A DNA stretch of 64,000 nucleotides from Hanleya hanleyi (taxonomy: Eukaryota; Mollusca; Polyplacophora; Lepidopleurida; Hanleyidae). The stretch covers positions 310,001 to 374,000 of the forward strand of contig JAVTVY010010452.1 in assembly GCA_036873755.1 (NCBI GenBank), in the 5' to 3' direction. The notes beneath the pieces were generated by a model. It was not told the DNA's origin. It was given only the letters and a program-made list of their open reading frames with translations, and ran no database searches. The stretch's first letter is position 1. Every line of letters starts with the position of its first letter. Positions 18,354 to 28,837 of this stretch are shown here, piece after piece. A program made the translations under genes and the position numbers.

Positions 18354-21300
18354 ATGAGACGTGGAGAAGATTTTCCAGAGGATCCAGGAGCACCTCCGGC
18401 TGAAGTCTTTCCCGAAGACGAACGTGTGAGTGCGTTGTACCGCCGTCACTGGAACACAATACGTCGTTGTTTCCACCGTCACCGTCGCCTGTTGGATTTG
18501 TATAATTTTCGGTTGGAGGACCTCACGCATCTTCCTACTTACGCCGAGAACATTTTTACAGATCAGGTGACAGCCTTCAAATTGAATATGACATTTGGGT
18601 ATATCTTACGGCACAAAGAGACGGATCAACTGCGGTATTTTTAACCCAGTAATAATTCCTATGTGTTTGACCAGCCGTTCACGGTGACGGATGCTATTTC
18701 TCTGGAGCCACTCATCGACCAACTGACTACGTTGGATCCATTGGAATGGGCCCGGTTGCAACGTCCCAACACCAAATGGACTGTAGAAATGGTGACGAAC
18801 GTCACATTTTTCGTCACGAAAATGAGAGATCACCCCATCGGCGCTCCTGTTATTCTTCCGCCTTGGCTGCTCCATCGAAACGGCCTGTATGCGTTAACGG
18901 AAGGCAACCATGGGCCCTACAAAGACCGGAAATGTCTGCTTCGGTGTTTGGCCGTTCATTTGGACCAGTGTAATCCCCAAAAATGTGATAGAAATGCAAC
19001 TATGTATTGGGAAGAGTATCTACAGGCGCAAGACATTGACCCGCGGCAGTTCCGGGGAGTCCCATTCAAGTATTTGGATGTCGTGGAAACACTGTTCCAC
19101 GTGAATATCTTTGTATACCGTTTACTACCGAAGGAGGAGGAGGAGGAGGAGGAGGAGGATACATTTGTGGCTGAATTGTTTCATCGTTCAACAGAACGGT
19201 ATGCCTCTACGATTAAAGTCAATGTCTTCGACAACGGAGGGGTGAGTCATTTTTCCCTGATCCACGATATGAGCCTGTACGCGCAATCCTACAGTTGTTC
19301 TCAATGTCATCGGGTGTTTGACCGTTCCTCCAACTTACATCGGCACGAGAAGATTTGTGACAACGCTGTGAAACGCAAATTTTCTGGTGGAGTGTATCAT
19401 AACACGCCTACTATTTTCGAAGACCTGGCTGATGAGGGGATTGTCATACCACTAGAGGACCGTTATTTTCCTTACCGGGCGTGTTATGATTTCGAGGCCA
19501 TTTTGGAACCCATGGACATTTTCTCAGCCAAAACGCAGTGGATACAGCGCCATATTCCCCTGAGTGTCAGTATTTCCAGCAACGTACCCGGCTATGACGC
19601 TGCACCCGTCTGTTTCGTGTCCACTGGGGACTCCCATGAGTTGATTACTCGGATGATGGAGTATTTAGAGGCCGTGAGTGCGGCCAGTACAGAACTGTTG
19701 GTGTCCAAGTTCCAGGACGTGCTGGACCAACTCGACGATCGTATTCCTATATCTGGTGTGGCCTTCAGCGATGATGAAGAGTCGGAGTCGGAATCGGAGT
19801 CGGAGTCGGCGTTGCAGTAGCGAACGTAGCGTGCAAGATCTATGGCGCTACGTTTCGTAACTTGTGTCTAATTCCGCTTAACCCGGGGCTAGGGGCCGTA
19901 TGAACCCATGTACTTCAAGATCCTCATGGTACTCATATGAACAGTCACAATCAAAGCGTGGCTGAGATACATCATTCTTTTAGATGACGACTTTACAACG
20001 AATATTATGGATTAAGAATACTGATCAGCGATACGGATTTGATATTTTTGGAACATCATGATGTCTTGCCGGCATCATTGAAAACTGTTTATGTATACTA
20101 TGATTGTCTTTTTGAATTTGGTGCTAATACTGTTATATGGAATATGGAATAGGTCTCTCGTCGACTTTATGACAAAAGAGATGATTACAATTTCGACATC
20201 GTAAACTATCCCTTTCTGGATAGTAATATTCCAGTGGGACCTGCATACCCTTACCCAAGCCGTATGCGGAGAAATTGAAGTTGCGGTTCCTACAATACCT
20301 AGGCCAGTTACCTGTGTTCGGCTTCAATTCCAGGCGTTACGATTTGAACATGGTGAAGGAATTTCTCTACCCTTACTTGGCCCAGTCCGATACCATCAAG
20401 TCTGTCATCAAAAAGATCAACAACCACATGGCCCTCACCACCACATCACTCCATTTCCTGGATGTACGCAACTACTTAGCTCCAAATTACAGCTACGATC
20501 AGTGGGTAAAGGCCTATGACTGTGCACAAACCAAAGGGAGGTTCCCTTACACCTATATGTCAACGCTCGACCGCTTGGAGGAAACACAGTTACCACCCCG
20601 GGACGCTTTCATCGACGATCTGAAGCAGGTGGAATGTTCGGAAGACACGTACCGGGAACTACAGCAAGTATGGAACGACCAACATATGCAGACCTTGCGA
20701 GATTTCCTGGTGTATTATAACAACTTAGATATGGTTCCATTCCTCGAGAAAATGGCCCAATTCTTTCGGGATCAAATGCACGTGGACATATTCAAGGAGT
20801 GCTTGAGTTTACCGGGTCTTGCGCTTCGCCATCTTTTTCAAGATTGTTCCACGTACTTTTCACTCATGCAACAAAAAGACGAGGACATGTATGATTGTTT
20901 ATTATATAAAAGCAGAACATCGTCGGCGGACCCAGTCTTATTTTTCATCGTTATCACGAGAAGGACGTCACCACCCTTCCAGGTGGGAAACCCTGTGCCA
21001 AAATCATTGGATTCGACGCCAATGCCCTGTATCTGTGGTCTCTCGCCCAACCCATGCCCAGTGGTCATTATACACGCTGGTTGGCGGAAGGTCAGCATTT
21101 CCGACCTGAACGTACGCCGTACAAGCATCTGGCTGACCAGTGGTTGGACTGGGAAGCCGATCGACGGGGAATTTTTATACGACACCAAACCAACGGCACA
21201 GAGAAGCGGATAGGAGATCGTCGACTCCCCGTCGATGGGTTTGCTATACCACCGTATTCCAATTTTACGGGTGTTACTGACACCGCCACCAATGCCATTT

Positions 21301-22660
21301 CAGCGCTGGCCGCTTCAACGAACGACGTGGAAAATCGGCGGAAGAACTACGGGCAGAAGTGGTGGAGAACGGGGATTACGTGAAAGAGATGGGGTACCAG
21401 CTCATCGAAATGTGGGAGTGTGAATTTCACACCATGTGCCAGGCCCTCCCATACTTACGTCGCTTCCTTAAAGCACGAGAGTACCCCCTCAGTCGCCGGC
21501 GACTCCTAACCCAGCCACAGTTTCTCGACGCCGTTCGTTCCGGGGACCCCTACGGGTTTGTAGAAGGCGATCTGCATGTTCCCGACAACCTCAAGCCACT
21601 ATTCGCCCAGTGCCCACCCATCTTTAAAAAACACGCTGGTGAGTCGGGATGACATTGGAGACACCATGGGTGCCTATGCTGAGCAACACGAATGCCTGCC
21701 TCGTCCTCGTCGGATGCTGATCGGGAGCATGTGGGGAGAAAAAATCTTGCTGGGTACCCCGCTACTACAGTGGTACATGAGCCACGGCCTCGAAGTGACG
21801 CGAGTGTACCAAGTCCTTCAGTACGTACCGAACGACTGTTTTGCGGGGCATGCCGACATCGTCACACCTGCCCGTCGTCAAGGCGATAAAGATCCCAGTC
21901 AGGCCATTATCGGCGAATCCTGGAAACTCACGGGCAATGGCTACTATGGAAAAACGGTCACCAACCAAGACAAGCACGTCAACGTGAATATCTGCACTAC
22001 CAAACAAGCGCGCAAAAAGTTCAACTCGCCTCTGTTTCGGTCCGTGGACGTCATCGATGATGATACGTATGAAGTCAGTTCAGCCAAGAAGACCATTCGT
22101 TACAACCTTCCGCTCCAAATTGGATGTATGGTATACCAGGTGGCCAAGCTGAGGATGCTGCAATTTTTATACGATTTCATGGCGGTGTATTTCAATCCAT
22201 CAGACTGGCAACTATGGAGATAGACACAGACTCTGCCTACATGGCCGTCTCTAATTCATCAAACCCGAATTACGCACGCAGTATGAGGCGGAACGAGACC
22301 AGTGGCTACCTCGACGCGACCGTTACCAGTACGACAAGCGGACGCCAGGTCTCTTCAAGTTAGAGTGGAGTGGAGATGCCATGATCGCCCTGTCGTCCAA
22401 GACGTACTATTGTTACGGAGGTGATGGAAACAACAAGTTTAGTTGTAAAGGCTTCAACCGACGTGACCCTGCCATTGACAAAGCCCTCTACCGTGGGCGT
22501 GCTGCAAAGCCAGGCCAGTGCGAGTGGCACTAACAGAGGATTCCGGGTCGTCGACTACCAGATGCGAACGTACATCCAGAAACGAGATGCCTTCATATTT
22601 TTCTATCCGAAACGGAAAGTCCTTCCCGATGGAGTCAGTACCACCTACCTGGACTTGTGA
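18354..22660 (+). pseudogene. Protein-primed-type DNA polymerase B, multiply broken
   Basis: Replicative polymerase of the Polinton family. Visible parts in order: N-terminal region (18354-18644), an in-frame TAA (18642-18644), then 18663-19820 with a C2H2-like finger (CSQCHRVFDRSSNLHRHEKIC), exonuclease motif I (CYDFEAIL) and an acidic Glu run; a retroelement insertion at 19821-20250; exonuclease II (VFGFNSRRYDLNM) and III (YNNLDMVPF) at 20270-20920; a frame change, then polymerase motif A (DANALYLWS, near 21017-21045); a TGA near 21280; further frame changes near 21640; motif B (KLTGNGYYGKT, near 21930-21960); and motif C (IDTDSAYMA, near 22220-22245). The C-terminus ends near 22660 (YPKRKVLPDG). 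At least five breaks make it clearly non-functional. Confidence 0.92.
19821..20250 (+). mobile_element. Retroelement fragment inserted in polymerase
   Basis: Same sequence as the element at the window start, in permuted order: first the 3' tail (matches about 2273-2640), then directly an internal coding piece (matches about 2003-2095, the LVDFMTKEMITIST region). Tail joined to internal coding is what tandem, head-to-tail Penelope-like copies produce. The insertion replaces polymerase codons between exonuclease motifs I and II. Confidence 0.75.
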
Positions 22661-22743
22661 AACTATGACTTTTTATAGTACGAGTTAAACTAGTACTGTA
22701 AGAGTTAAACTAGTACTGTAAAAATTAACATACACCTGTAAAA

Positions 22744-22828
22744 GTCGGGATGGCCGAGTGGTCTAAGGCGCCAGTCCTAAGTGCTGGTCTGCGCAATGCA
22801 GGTCGTGGGTTCGAATCCTACTCCTGAC
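22744..22828 (+). tRNA. tRNA-Leu-like gene (anticodon UAA by fold)
   Basis: 85 nt fold into a class II cloverleaf: acceptor GTCGGGA/TCCTGAC (one G-U), D stem GCC/GGC, anticodon stem CCAGT/GCTGG, long variable arm (CTGC/GCAG), T arm GTGGG/CCTAC. Internal A box (TGGCCGAGTGG) and B box (GGTTCGAATCC) are intact and TTTTT (22831-22835) follows as a Pol III terminator. The anticodon loop CCTAAGT puts UAA in place but has C, not U, at position 33, which would hurt decoding; it may be a pseudogene. It sits between the converging polymerase and protease genes of Polinton 2, with no counterpart in Polinton 1. Confidence 0.8.
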
Positions 22829-22848
22829 AGTTTTTACAACTGTATTCT

Positions 22849-22983
22849 TTATAACTCTACTGTATTGTTCACATTCTTTGTACATATTCAACCATTCTTG
22901 TTCGCCTGAATATAATTGTAACTCTACTGTATTGTTCGCATTCTTTGTACATATTCTAACCATTCTTGTTCGCCTGAATATAA
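22849..22983 (+). repeat. Two direct 65-bp repeats
   Basis: Two near-identical copies containing CTCTACTGTATTGTTC and CATTCTTGTTCGCCTGAATA. They lie in the intergenic space between the tRNA and the end of the protease gene. Confidence 0.8.
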
Positions 22984-23019
22984 AAAAAGTCAAAACGTCA
23001 CTTGTGTTTTCATGAATTT

Positions 23020-23025
23020 TTTATT
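23020..23025 (-). terminator. Poly(A) signal of the late cluster
   Basis: Minus-strand AATAAA about 45 bp after the protease stop. Confidence 0.55.
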
Positions 23026-23069
23026 GAACATCAATGAACGTCAGAACAATAAGAACGCATTTAAGACAA

Positions 23070-23534
23070 CTAGAGAAATGGAGCATGCACATTAAAACGA
23101 GAGGCAGCCCAGTCGTACACTAAGACATCACGGTCTTCGGCTTGAAAATAATCATCAAACATCTGTACAATCGTTTGCATAGAATGTCCTCTACTCCGGT
23201 GAGTGAGATAAAACACACAGTACTGTCCGCATACACTACTCAAAGGTCCTTGTAACCTTTTAGTATTCCAACGCCAGAATGTAGTAGATTCGTCCATGAA
23301 CTGGGTCAAATCGAGATGCACGGGTGCAAGTCCGTAGGAATCAAAGTATTCTCCTTGGCCCAGGGCGTCCACGTATACAGCCACCCAATGTTCACCCGGT
23401 CGAGTACCAGGATCTGTATTCAGAATGTAGGCCGCATGAGTGGATGGGGTGGTAAAGACATTGCGTGGAAACACACCTCGAAAGGGTACCCGGGGATCCC
23501 GCTGAAGTATGGCCATGAGCTGCTCTGTATCCAT
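23070..23534 (-). CDS. Adenain-like cysteine protease, intact
   Basis: 154 aa from MDTEQLMAIL; a longer frame to 23597 enters the capsid gene and is not used in my view. Catalytic His in GEHWVAVY, acidic partner in EYFDSYG, an oxyanion-type Gln and nucleophilic Cys in SSVCGQYCVFYL, and the C-terminal VLVYDWAASRFNV. Virion maturation protease of peptidase family C5. Unlike the copy at 5788-6260 it has no frame break. A poly(A) signal follows at 23020-23025. Confidence 0.88.
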   Translation of the reverse strand: MDTEQLMAILQRDPRVPFRGVFPRNVFTTPSTHAAYILNTDPGTRPGEHWVAVYVDALGQGEYFDSYGLAPVHLDLTQFMDESTTFWRWNTKRLQGPLSSVCGQYCVFYLTHRSRGHSMQTIVQMFDDYFQAEDRDVLVYDWAASRFNVHAPFL

Positions 23535-23538
23535 GACT

Positions 23539-24848
23539 CTAGCTGGCGTAGTCACACAGGACGTTTCTTTGCTGATCCACGGTGATGACGTTATCAAACT
23601 CGGCGTAGCAAATAACGTTAATGGTATGGGGTAGAGCTACCGAGAAACGCAGTTCCAACCGTAAGTTTCCTTTCTTGAGCAAGGCCAGTTGATGATCGTG
23701 TTCCAAGGTAGGGGTGAGGTCGAAGGCGAACAAAGTGTACCCACGGGCAAAGTTTCGTCGAGTGATGGTATTTCCTTCGTCCTGATTGTTTTGTCCTGTG
23801 GCTGTAAACAGGTTCAGGTAGCTCCACACATAGTGATGGTTACTAAAATCTGGTTGTAACGGCCGGGCTGGGATTTGATGTCCGGCTACGTGCAGTGCCA
23901 CAAAGTAGTTGATGTTGAAATGTTGAAAGTGGAACGGATTCTCTGTCCACTGGCCATTGAAACTGGTATTGGTGACACACGCCAGGGTAAGACGTTTAGG
24001 CAGATCCCCTAGAAATAAATTTTCACGATTGGCCATCATCGTACCTGCTGGCACAGAGAACACATTGGTCTGTACGCGTCGGACGGAGTACAGGGCTGGT
24101 TTTTTCGATAAGGCTTCCATGTGACTCACCAACACCCCCTGTTGCAAATCCACCGTACGGACAAACAGGGCTGCATCTTCTATGATGATCTTGTAATGGG
24201 CGGGATCTCCACCGGCCATCAAGGCGAAAGTGGGTGGGGAACGGATCAACTTGATCTTGATGGATACGCCGTTCATCATGTAGCGGTCTTGCAGGAACAG
24301 ATCGGCGTGCAGTCGTCCCATCATATCGACGGACCGGCTACCGGCTGTAAACTGTCTGCGATGGCCGAACCCGGCATTGGCAAGGGTGGTCGCATTCATT
24401 GCTCCGGGTGTATCTCTGTAGCACAGTGGGACTACAAGTGTGTTTTTTTGGCATCTTCTCCGTACGACAACAGCGTCTCGATGTAGGCTCGGTACGGGTA
24501 CGTATTGGTGGACGAACTGATGAGTTTATCGTTCAGACTGATATCCACCTGTTGGAACATTGAGTGCAGCCAGAGACTCACCGGGGTTACGACCGCATCG
24601 GCCGCGATGTCCGTCCCGTCTCCGTTCACCACTTTGGCTTTCACGTAAAAGTACGTGTGAGCTAAATCCAGGTAGGCAGTATCTTTGTTTTCAATGGTAA
24701 ATTCCAGCGGTCCCGTTCCCGTCAGGCTAGCCAGGGACCGATGTTCTACCCAACGACCCTCGGCGACACTGGTCTGTGTGGAGGGAATAGTCCACAAATC
24801 CAATTCACTGTTGGTAGACGGACACGACTCGGAATGAATGAATGTCAT
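23539..24848 (-). pseudogene. Major capsid protein, frameshifted mid-gene
   Basis: Double-jelly-roll capsid protein, homologous end to end to 6262-7574. The 5' part (24848-24432) starts MTFIHSESCPSTNSELDLWT and includes TYPYRAYIETLLSYG. The remainder (24399-23539) is in another frame. The break is near 24405-24435, where Polinton 1 keeps an open frame. The T-run TGTTTTTTTGG near 24441 is a plausible slippage site. The gene is preceded directly by the core-like gene (the stop and the ATG region adjoin at 24848). Confidence 0.88.
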
Positions 24849-25238
24849 TATGCGAAGATGTCTCTCTTCTTCTTCTTCTTCTGGGGTGTGCGTCGTCGGT
24901 GTGTTGGCTGTCGAATGACTCTCCCCTGTGACGGGGGTTGTCTTTTAAGGCCTTTGGCCACCAAGACGCTGCCTGCTTCTTTAGCCCCTCGTTTCAAGAC
25001 TTGTCGGGGTGCCGACCCACTCAAGACATCACCGGCCACTTGCAGTCCACTGCGTACCGCTTGTTTGCCCACCGCTTTTACGCCACGTGTCACCAGAGGT
25101 AAGAACCTTTTGACGATGCTTCCCAGTATGTTTCCCAGCCCGTGACCTCGTTGCATGCGTGCACCGCTAAAGACCGGACCTCCACCTCCCGTTTGTTTCT
25201 TGTAATAGTCGGCATAGCTGGCCGTATGGCACGTACAT
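24848..25238 (-). pseudogene. Core-like virion protein, broken near the start
   Basis: Homologue of 7578-7982. The main frame from MQRGHGLGNILGSIV (25156) is intact to a Lys-rich end (KKKKKKRDIFA). The N-terminal 30 codons before it are in another frame because about ten bases are missing after the ATG (25236-25238). The ATG overlaps the penton stop as TAATG, as in Polinton 1. Use of the internal Met could still give a shorter product. Confidence 0.72.
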
Positions 25239-26017
25239 TATACGAAGTGGGGAGAACGTGCTTGGCGGAAATGAAGTGTCAGCACCACTTTCCCTCGTTC
25301 GAATGCCACCGGGCGTCCCGTGTCATCTCTTATATCCACCGTGATCGTGTTGATATCGGTGTGTCGGACGGGTAGGTGGTTGAAACTCTGGGTGACTTGA
25401 TCTCCATACTTCTTTCTAATGGGGACCACCCGTAACAGAGGTGTGTTGACATCTCCCACAATGTGGTTGTCGACCACGTCCGAGTAGACGTAGAGTCCGT
25501 ACATACCCACTTTCATATCCATCGCAATGTCGCCTCTGTCGGTGGTTGGGCCCGGGTAGACGGAATAAGGGAGACCTAACATTTGCTGTAGGCTAGGACT
25601 GAGTTCGACACTCACGTTGGGGCTGAGACGGATACAGACCGTGTCGTTGTGTGTGTTGTAATCGAACTCCACATGATTCTTGAAGGGATAGGATTTGATG
25701 GGTTTTGAATTATTCGTGACCACCCGTAGAGACTTATAATGCATCAGTGTTCTCAAGCCCTCCATGAACTCTTTGGGGGTATCGTATTGGCCTCCGGGTA
25801 GGGTCAGCCGGGTTACTTTGCCTTGGTAGGTCACCTCGTACCACACGTCCTTGTTTCGCACGTTGTACCACGAGTAAGTGTATTGAATATCCACGAGTCC
25901 GCATTCCCACCGTCCAGGTAAATGCAACGGTTGCGGTAACTGGGTCACGTACTTGGCCAAGGTGTTGTCAGGAAACACATCGAGCGAACTGTTACTGGGC
26001 AACGTGAGGTAAAACAT
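25238..26017 (-). CDS. Penton-like minor capsid protein
   Basis: An intact 259-aa frame from MFYLTLPSNSSLDV (ATG at 26015-26017). An in-frame upstream ATG at 26176 lies inside the preceding gene and is not preferred. Same blocks as the Polinton 1 copy: PGRWECGLVDIQY, LTLPGGQYDTPKEFM and the C-terminal DDTGRPVAFERGKVVLTLHF. Its ATG confirms that ATA at 8768-8770 is a lost start. Confidence 0.88.
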   Translation of the reverse strand: MFYLTLPSNSSLDVFPDNTLAKYVTQLPQPLHLPGRWECGLVDIQYTYSWYNVRNKDVWYEVTYQGKVTRLTLPGGQYDTPKEFMEGLRTLMHYKSLRVVTNNSKPIKSYPFKNHVEFDYNTHNDTVCIRLSPNVSVELSPSLQQMLGLPYSVYPGPTTDRGDIAMDMKVGMYGLYVYSDVVDNHIVGDVNTPLLRVVPIRKKYGDQVTQSFNHLPVRHTDINTITVDIRDDTGRPVAFERGKVVLTLHFRQARSPHFV

Positions 26018-26048
26018 GACGACAGCTTTTCTGCTTTCGCTCCCGGCT

Positions 26049-26755
26049 TTAATAGGGTTCCCAGGTCTTGGGGGGTTGTAGCTGCCGTCGTGATCGGCGC
26101 GGTGTGGCGGAATAGGGGTGAAAAGAACGTCCCCGCCGTGAGGGTGTTTTGGGAGGGGTCTGCGCTTCCCACTCACGTTCCCAGGTATGGGGGAATCGAG
26201 AGGGTGCTTACATCCAGGTCCAGCGTTGAGGATTCCCTACCAATTCTCGATGGACGTGTGTGTCTTTCAACGCCCTAGCAAAGGCTTCCCATCCCGGTGG
26301 ATTAGAGTGTTTGCGAGCACGCACCGTATCGTTGATCAGATCGGTGATATGAGATCCCGGGACCACTTGGTTTCGAATAAGCAGCTGCCCCTGGTCGGTC
26401 CAACCCATATTAGGATTCTGTTTCACCCGGTCCAACAATAAACGAGCCTTGGTCTTGAACGCCTTAGGGACACTGGCCAACACTTCATCTTCGAGCTGAG
26501 GTGAGGAGGAGGAGGAGGAGGAGGAGGGCGGTGGTGGTGGTGGTGGTAGTGGTGATGGTGTTGAACCACCCCTATATTGATCCATTAACGTCTTGTACCG
26601 GTTCAGCGTCTGATGGTAATCGGCGTTGAAGTATGCTATTCATCTCTTCATCGAGGGACTGCAGTTGTTGTACCGTGGCAGGGACAGGGTAGGGTGATTG
26701 CAAACTTTGTAACAGTCGAGGTTCGACCAGCATCAATTTTTTTCGTATGTTGCAT
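26049..26755 (-). pseudogene. Conserved Polinton protein (289-aa family), frameshifted
   Basis: Homologue of 8804-9673. Recognisable pieces lie in different frames: LVEPRLLQSLQSPYPVP near 26700, the central domain (EDEVLASVPKAFKTK, NQVVPGSHITDLIND) at 26208-26510 and the C-terminal QPPKTWEPY just before the stop (26049). A one-base insertion after the initial Lys run and further shifts near 26580-26630 and 26200 break it. Short Glu/Ser- or Pro-coding runs replace the poly-Pro linker. Confidence 0.75.
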
Positions 26756-26756
26756 G

Positions 26757-27092
26757 TTAGCGTCCCAAGATGGACCCTACTAACGGTCCCAGGACGGAGG
26801 CTGCTAATGGCGCGAGTAGTGCCCCGAGAAATCCACATTGCTGTAGCACATGTTTCTTTTTCTTTAAACTCGTCTTCTTCACCAGCGTTCGGAGACCCGT
26901 CTTGTGTCGTTGCAATTTTCCTTTCTGCAGAGGACTGAGGGGAACATTCCCTTTTAACACATTATGAGCGACTTCACACAAGCACCATACCAATCCCGCG
27001 TCCGCCCCGCGCACCAGGGCCCGGACCACCTTCCGTGGCGCGCTGCGTAACATGCGGAGCGCCGGCGCGTGCTTCCGTATCCGCGCAGTCAT
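26757..27092 (-). CDS. Small conserved protein with hydrophobic tail
   Basis: 112 aa from MTARIRKHAPALRML; a longer frame to 27122 exists. Same layout as 9670-10011: LKGNVPLSPLQKGKLQRHK, a Lys-rich stretch, then a C-terminal segment GFLGALLAPLAASVLGPL that can span a membrane. It is undamaged, which makes it one of the few open genes of Polinton 2. The stop adjoins the next ATG (TAACATG). Confidence 0.78.
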   Translation of the reverse strand: MTARIRKHAPALRMLRSAPRKVVRALVRGADAGLVWCLCEVAHNVLKGNVPLSPLQKGKLQRHKTGLRTLVKKTSLKKKKHVLQQCGFLGALLAPLAASVLGPLVGSILGR

Positions 27093-27130
27093 GATGAGAA
27101 AGTGAATGGTTTGAAGTCCCATCTTGTTCT

Positions 27131-27136
27131 TTTATT
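27131..27136 (-). terminator. Poly(A) signal overlapping the ATPase end
   Basis: AATAAA on the minus strand; it includes codons at the stop of the ATPase frame. Confidence 0.5.
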
Positions 27137-27665
27137 TGGGTGTGTACACAGTCTGGAACTCCCCGGGGAAAATGTGGGTCCGCAATCGAAGTGCGGAAGG
27201 TGTCCCTTGTTTCAAGTCGATGAGCAGGTAGCCGTGGGCCTCCTGGGTGGCATCTTCAAAGGCTTCCCGAACAAAGACCGGGTTTTTAGGGTACATCGGT
27301 TTCGCCAGGTGCATAATTTGTGACGCGTCTGTGGGGTTTTTGAACAACACCACATACTGTGCATTCAAAGTGCTGTTCCTGTGCTCGGGTGACTCGACTA
27401 TCCGTTTCGGCCATCAGATCATCCACGACCACCAACGTGTCTTCTGGGGTATCCTCTGGGGTAATCCTTCCACCAAGGTGAGTCCAGGCCTCCGTGCCAG
27501 TTCCTCGTAGGCAGGCTGCCAAGCTCCATAACACCAAAGGATGCGGGCCACGGGAGGAGAAATGAGGTCTGGCTCCGCGATGAGACGTTGAACGAAGTGT
27601 GTTTTTCCCGAGCCGGTCGGTCCAGCGATGAGACACGTGAAAGGATGCTGCCACCATGGATCCAT
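27132..27665 (-). pseudogene. Packaging ATPase with internal deletion
   Basis: Starts MDPWWQHPFTCLIAGPTGSGKT with Walker A intact. The frame is lost near 27420. Walker B (TLVVVDDLMAETDSRVT) is in another frame, and after RVT about 75 bp corresponding to the sensor/arginine-finger side are missing before HRNSTLNAQYVVLFKNP. The C-terminal part (27368-27132) is open again. Non-functional; compare the intact 10162-10770. Confidence 0.85.
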
Positions 27666-27694
27666 GCAGTTATTTGGTGTTTTGGGCTAAGCGT

Positions 27695-28145
27695 TCAGAG
27701 GCCCACCACCATTGTTGCGGATCCCACCGTGGATCGTAGTCCGGAGGATTCCGTTGCCGTGGTAATCGCGGTACAAGACCTATTACAGGATATGTCTCCC
27801 TGCTCCCGGCTCCCGGAGCTCCCCTCGTGATGGGTGTACTCTTCGTGAGTAGAGTAGTGGTTGCGATGATCGGTGTTACCCTGCTGAACGGAGGTGGTTC
27901 CCTGGTTGGTAATCATGGTACAAGACCTTTTACAGGATATGTTTCCCTGCTCTCGGCTCCCGGAGCTCCCCTCGTGATGGATGTACTCTTCGTGGGTAGA
28001 GTAGTGGTTGCGATGATCGGTGGTACCCTGCTGAACGGAGGTGTCAGTTTGACTTTACTGAAGACCCTTCTTCAGGAGGTGAGTAGAGCGTACGGCGCAC
28101 TTGATGTTGCGTTCCGTCACATCGATGGGCGCCCGTTGGATACTG
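27695..28145 (-). pseudogene. Repeat-containing ORF in place of the stalk protein
   Basis: Two copies of a 147-bp (49-codon) unit, about 27772-27916 and 27919-28063, read in one frame with DHRNHYSTHEEY and HHEGSSGSREQGDISC. It lies where Polinton 1 has the membrane/Thr-rich protein, between integrase and ATPase, but no membrane segment is visible. The unit length is a multiple of three and the frame is kept, which suggests it was coding when it expanded. Confidence 0.45.
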
Positions 28146-28806
28146 CGATGATAGGCTCGATTTACCGTCGGGTGTTTTTGGCTGTAAAATACTTGTACAT
28201 CCGACCTTTCAAGGTCCGATTGAACCGTTCCACCACAGAGGCTTTGGTTTCGTTGTACGTATGGAAGAAAAACACCTGTTTCTTGAGAAAGGCTTGAAAA
28301 TGTCGATTGAGAAATTCTGTGCCTTCATCCGTTTGCAAATAGAGGGGTTTGCGACCGGTCTTGAAAATCTGCCGGAACGCCTGTACAAGATTCTCCCCTG
28401 TTTTGGTCCGGATGGGTACCACCCATGCGACCTTGGATAAAATATCGATACAGGTCAACATGTACCGATGTCCATCATTGTGGGCAGCAAATCGACTCAG
28501 ATCGACCAAATCTGCCTGCCATTGTGCGTCTATGCCTCCTACGATGACTCGGTTACGGCGAAAATGCCGTCGGACTGCTCGATGTAAGCTATAAGTGTCT
28601 TGGGTTTTTAACCATTCGCGAACTTCAGCTCGACTGATGCCTTGGGACTGCGCAGCTCGAGTGAGCACTCCCACAGCCCTATAAGCGGCTGGACTGTCTG
28701 GACTGTAATACAATTCCATTAACACCTTATCCACATGTTTTGTACCCTTATCCTGCCGAGTCGCCCTACGGGTCTCCCGCCGGGTGTCCCACCGGGTTCG
28801 CTTCAT
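28146..28806 (-). pseudogene. Integrase, N-terminal and catalytic part, C-terminus lost
   Basis: Starts MKRTRWDTRRETRRATR (28806), very basic. The catalytic triad is complete: Asp in WQADLVD, Asp in LQTDEGTEF and Glu in SVVERFNR with 33 residues between the last two. Soon after KNTRR a stop follows; beyond it, in another frame, AYHRSIQRAP can be read, so about 12 codons were deleted and the SH3/chromo-like C-terminus is gone. Together with 11259-11845 the two copies show which parts each has lost. Confidence 0.85.
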
Positions 28807-28837
28807 GATGCGACTGACGCTCTAGACTGTGTGGCCC

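Noticed and set aside
19129..19160. GAG repeat as a microsatellite insertion in the polymerase
   Set aside because: It keeps the frame and encodes a Glu run in a linker; not a break.
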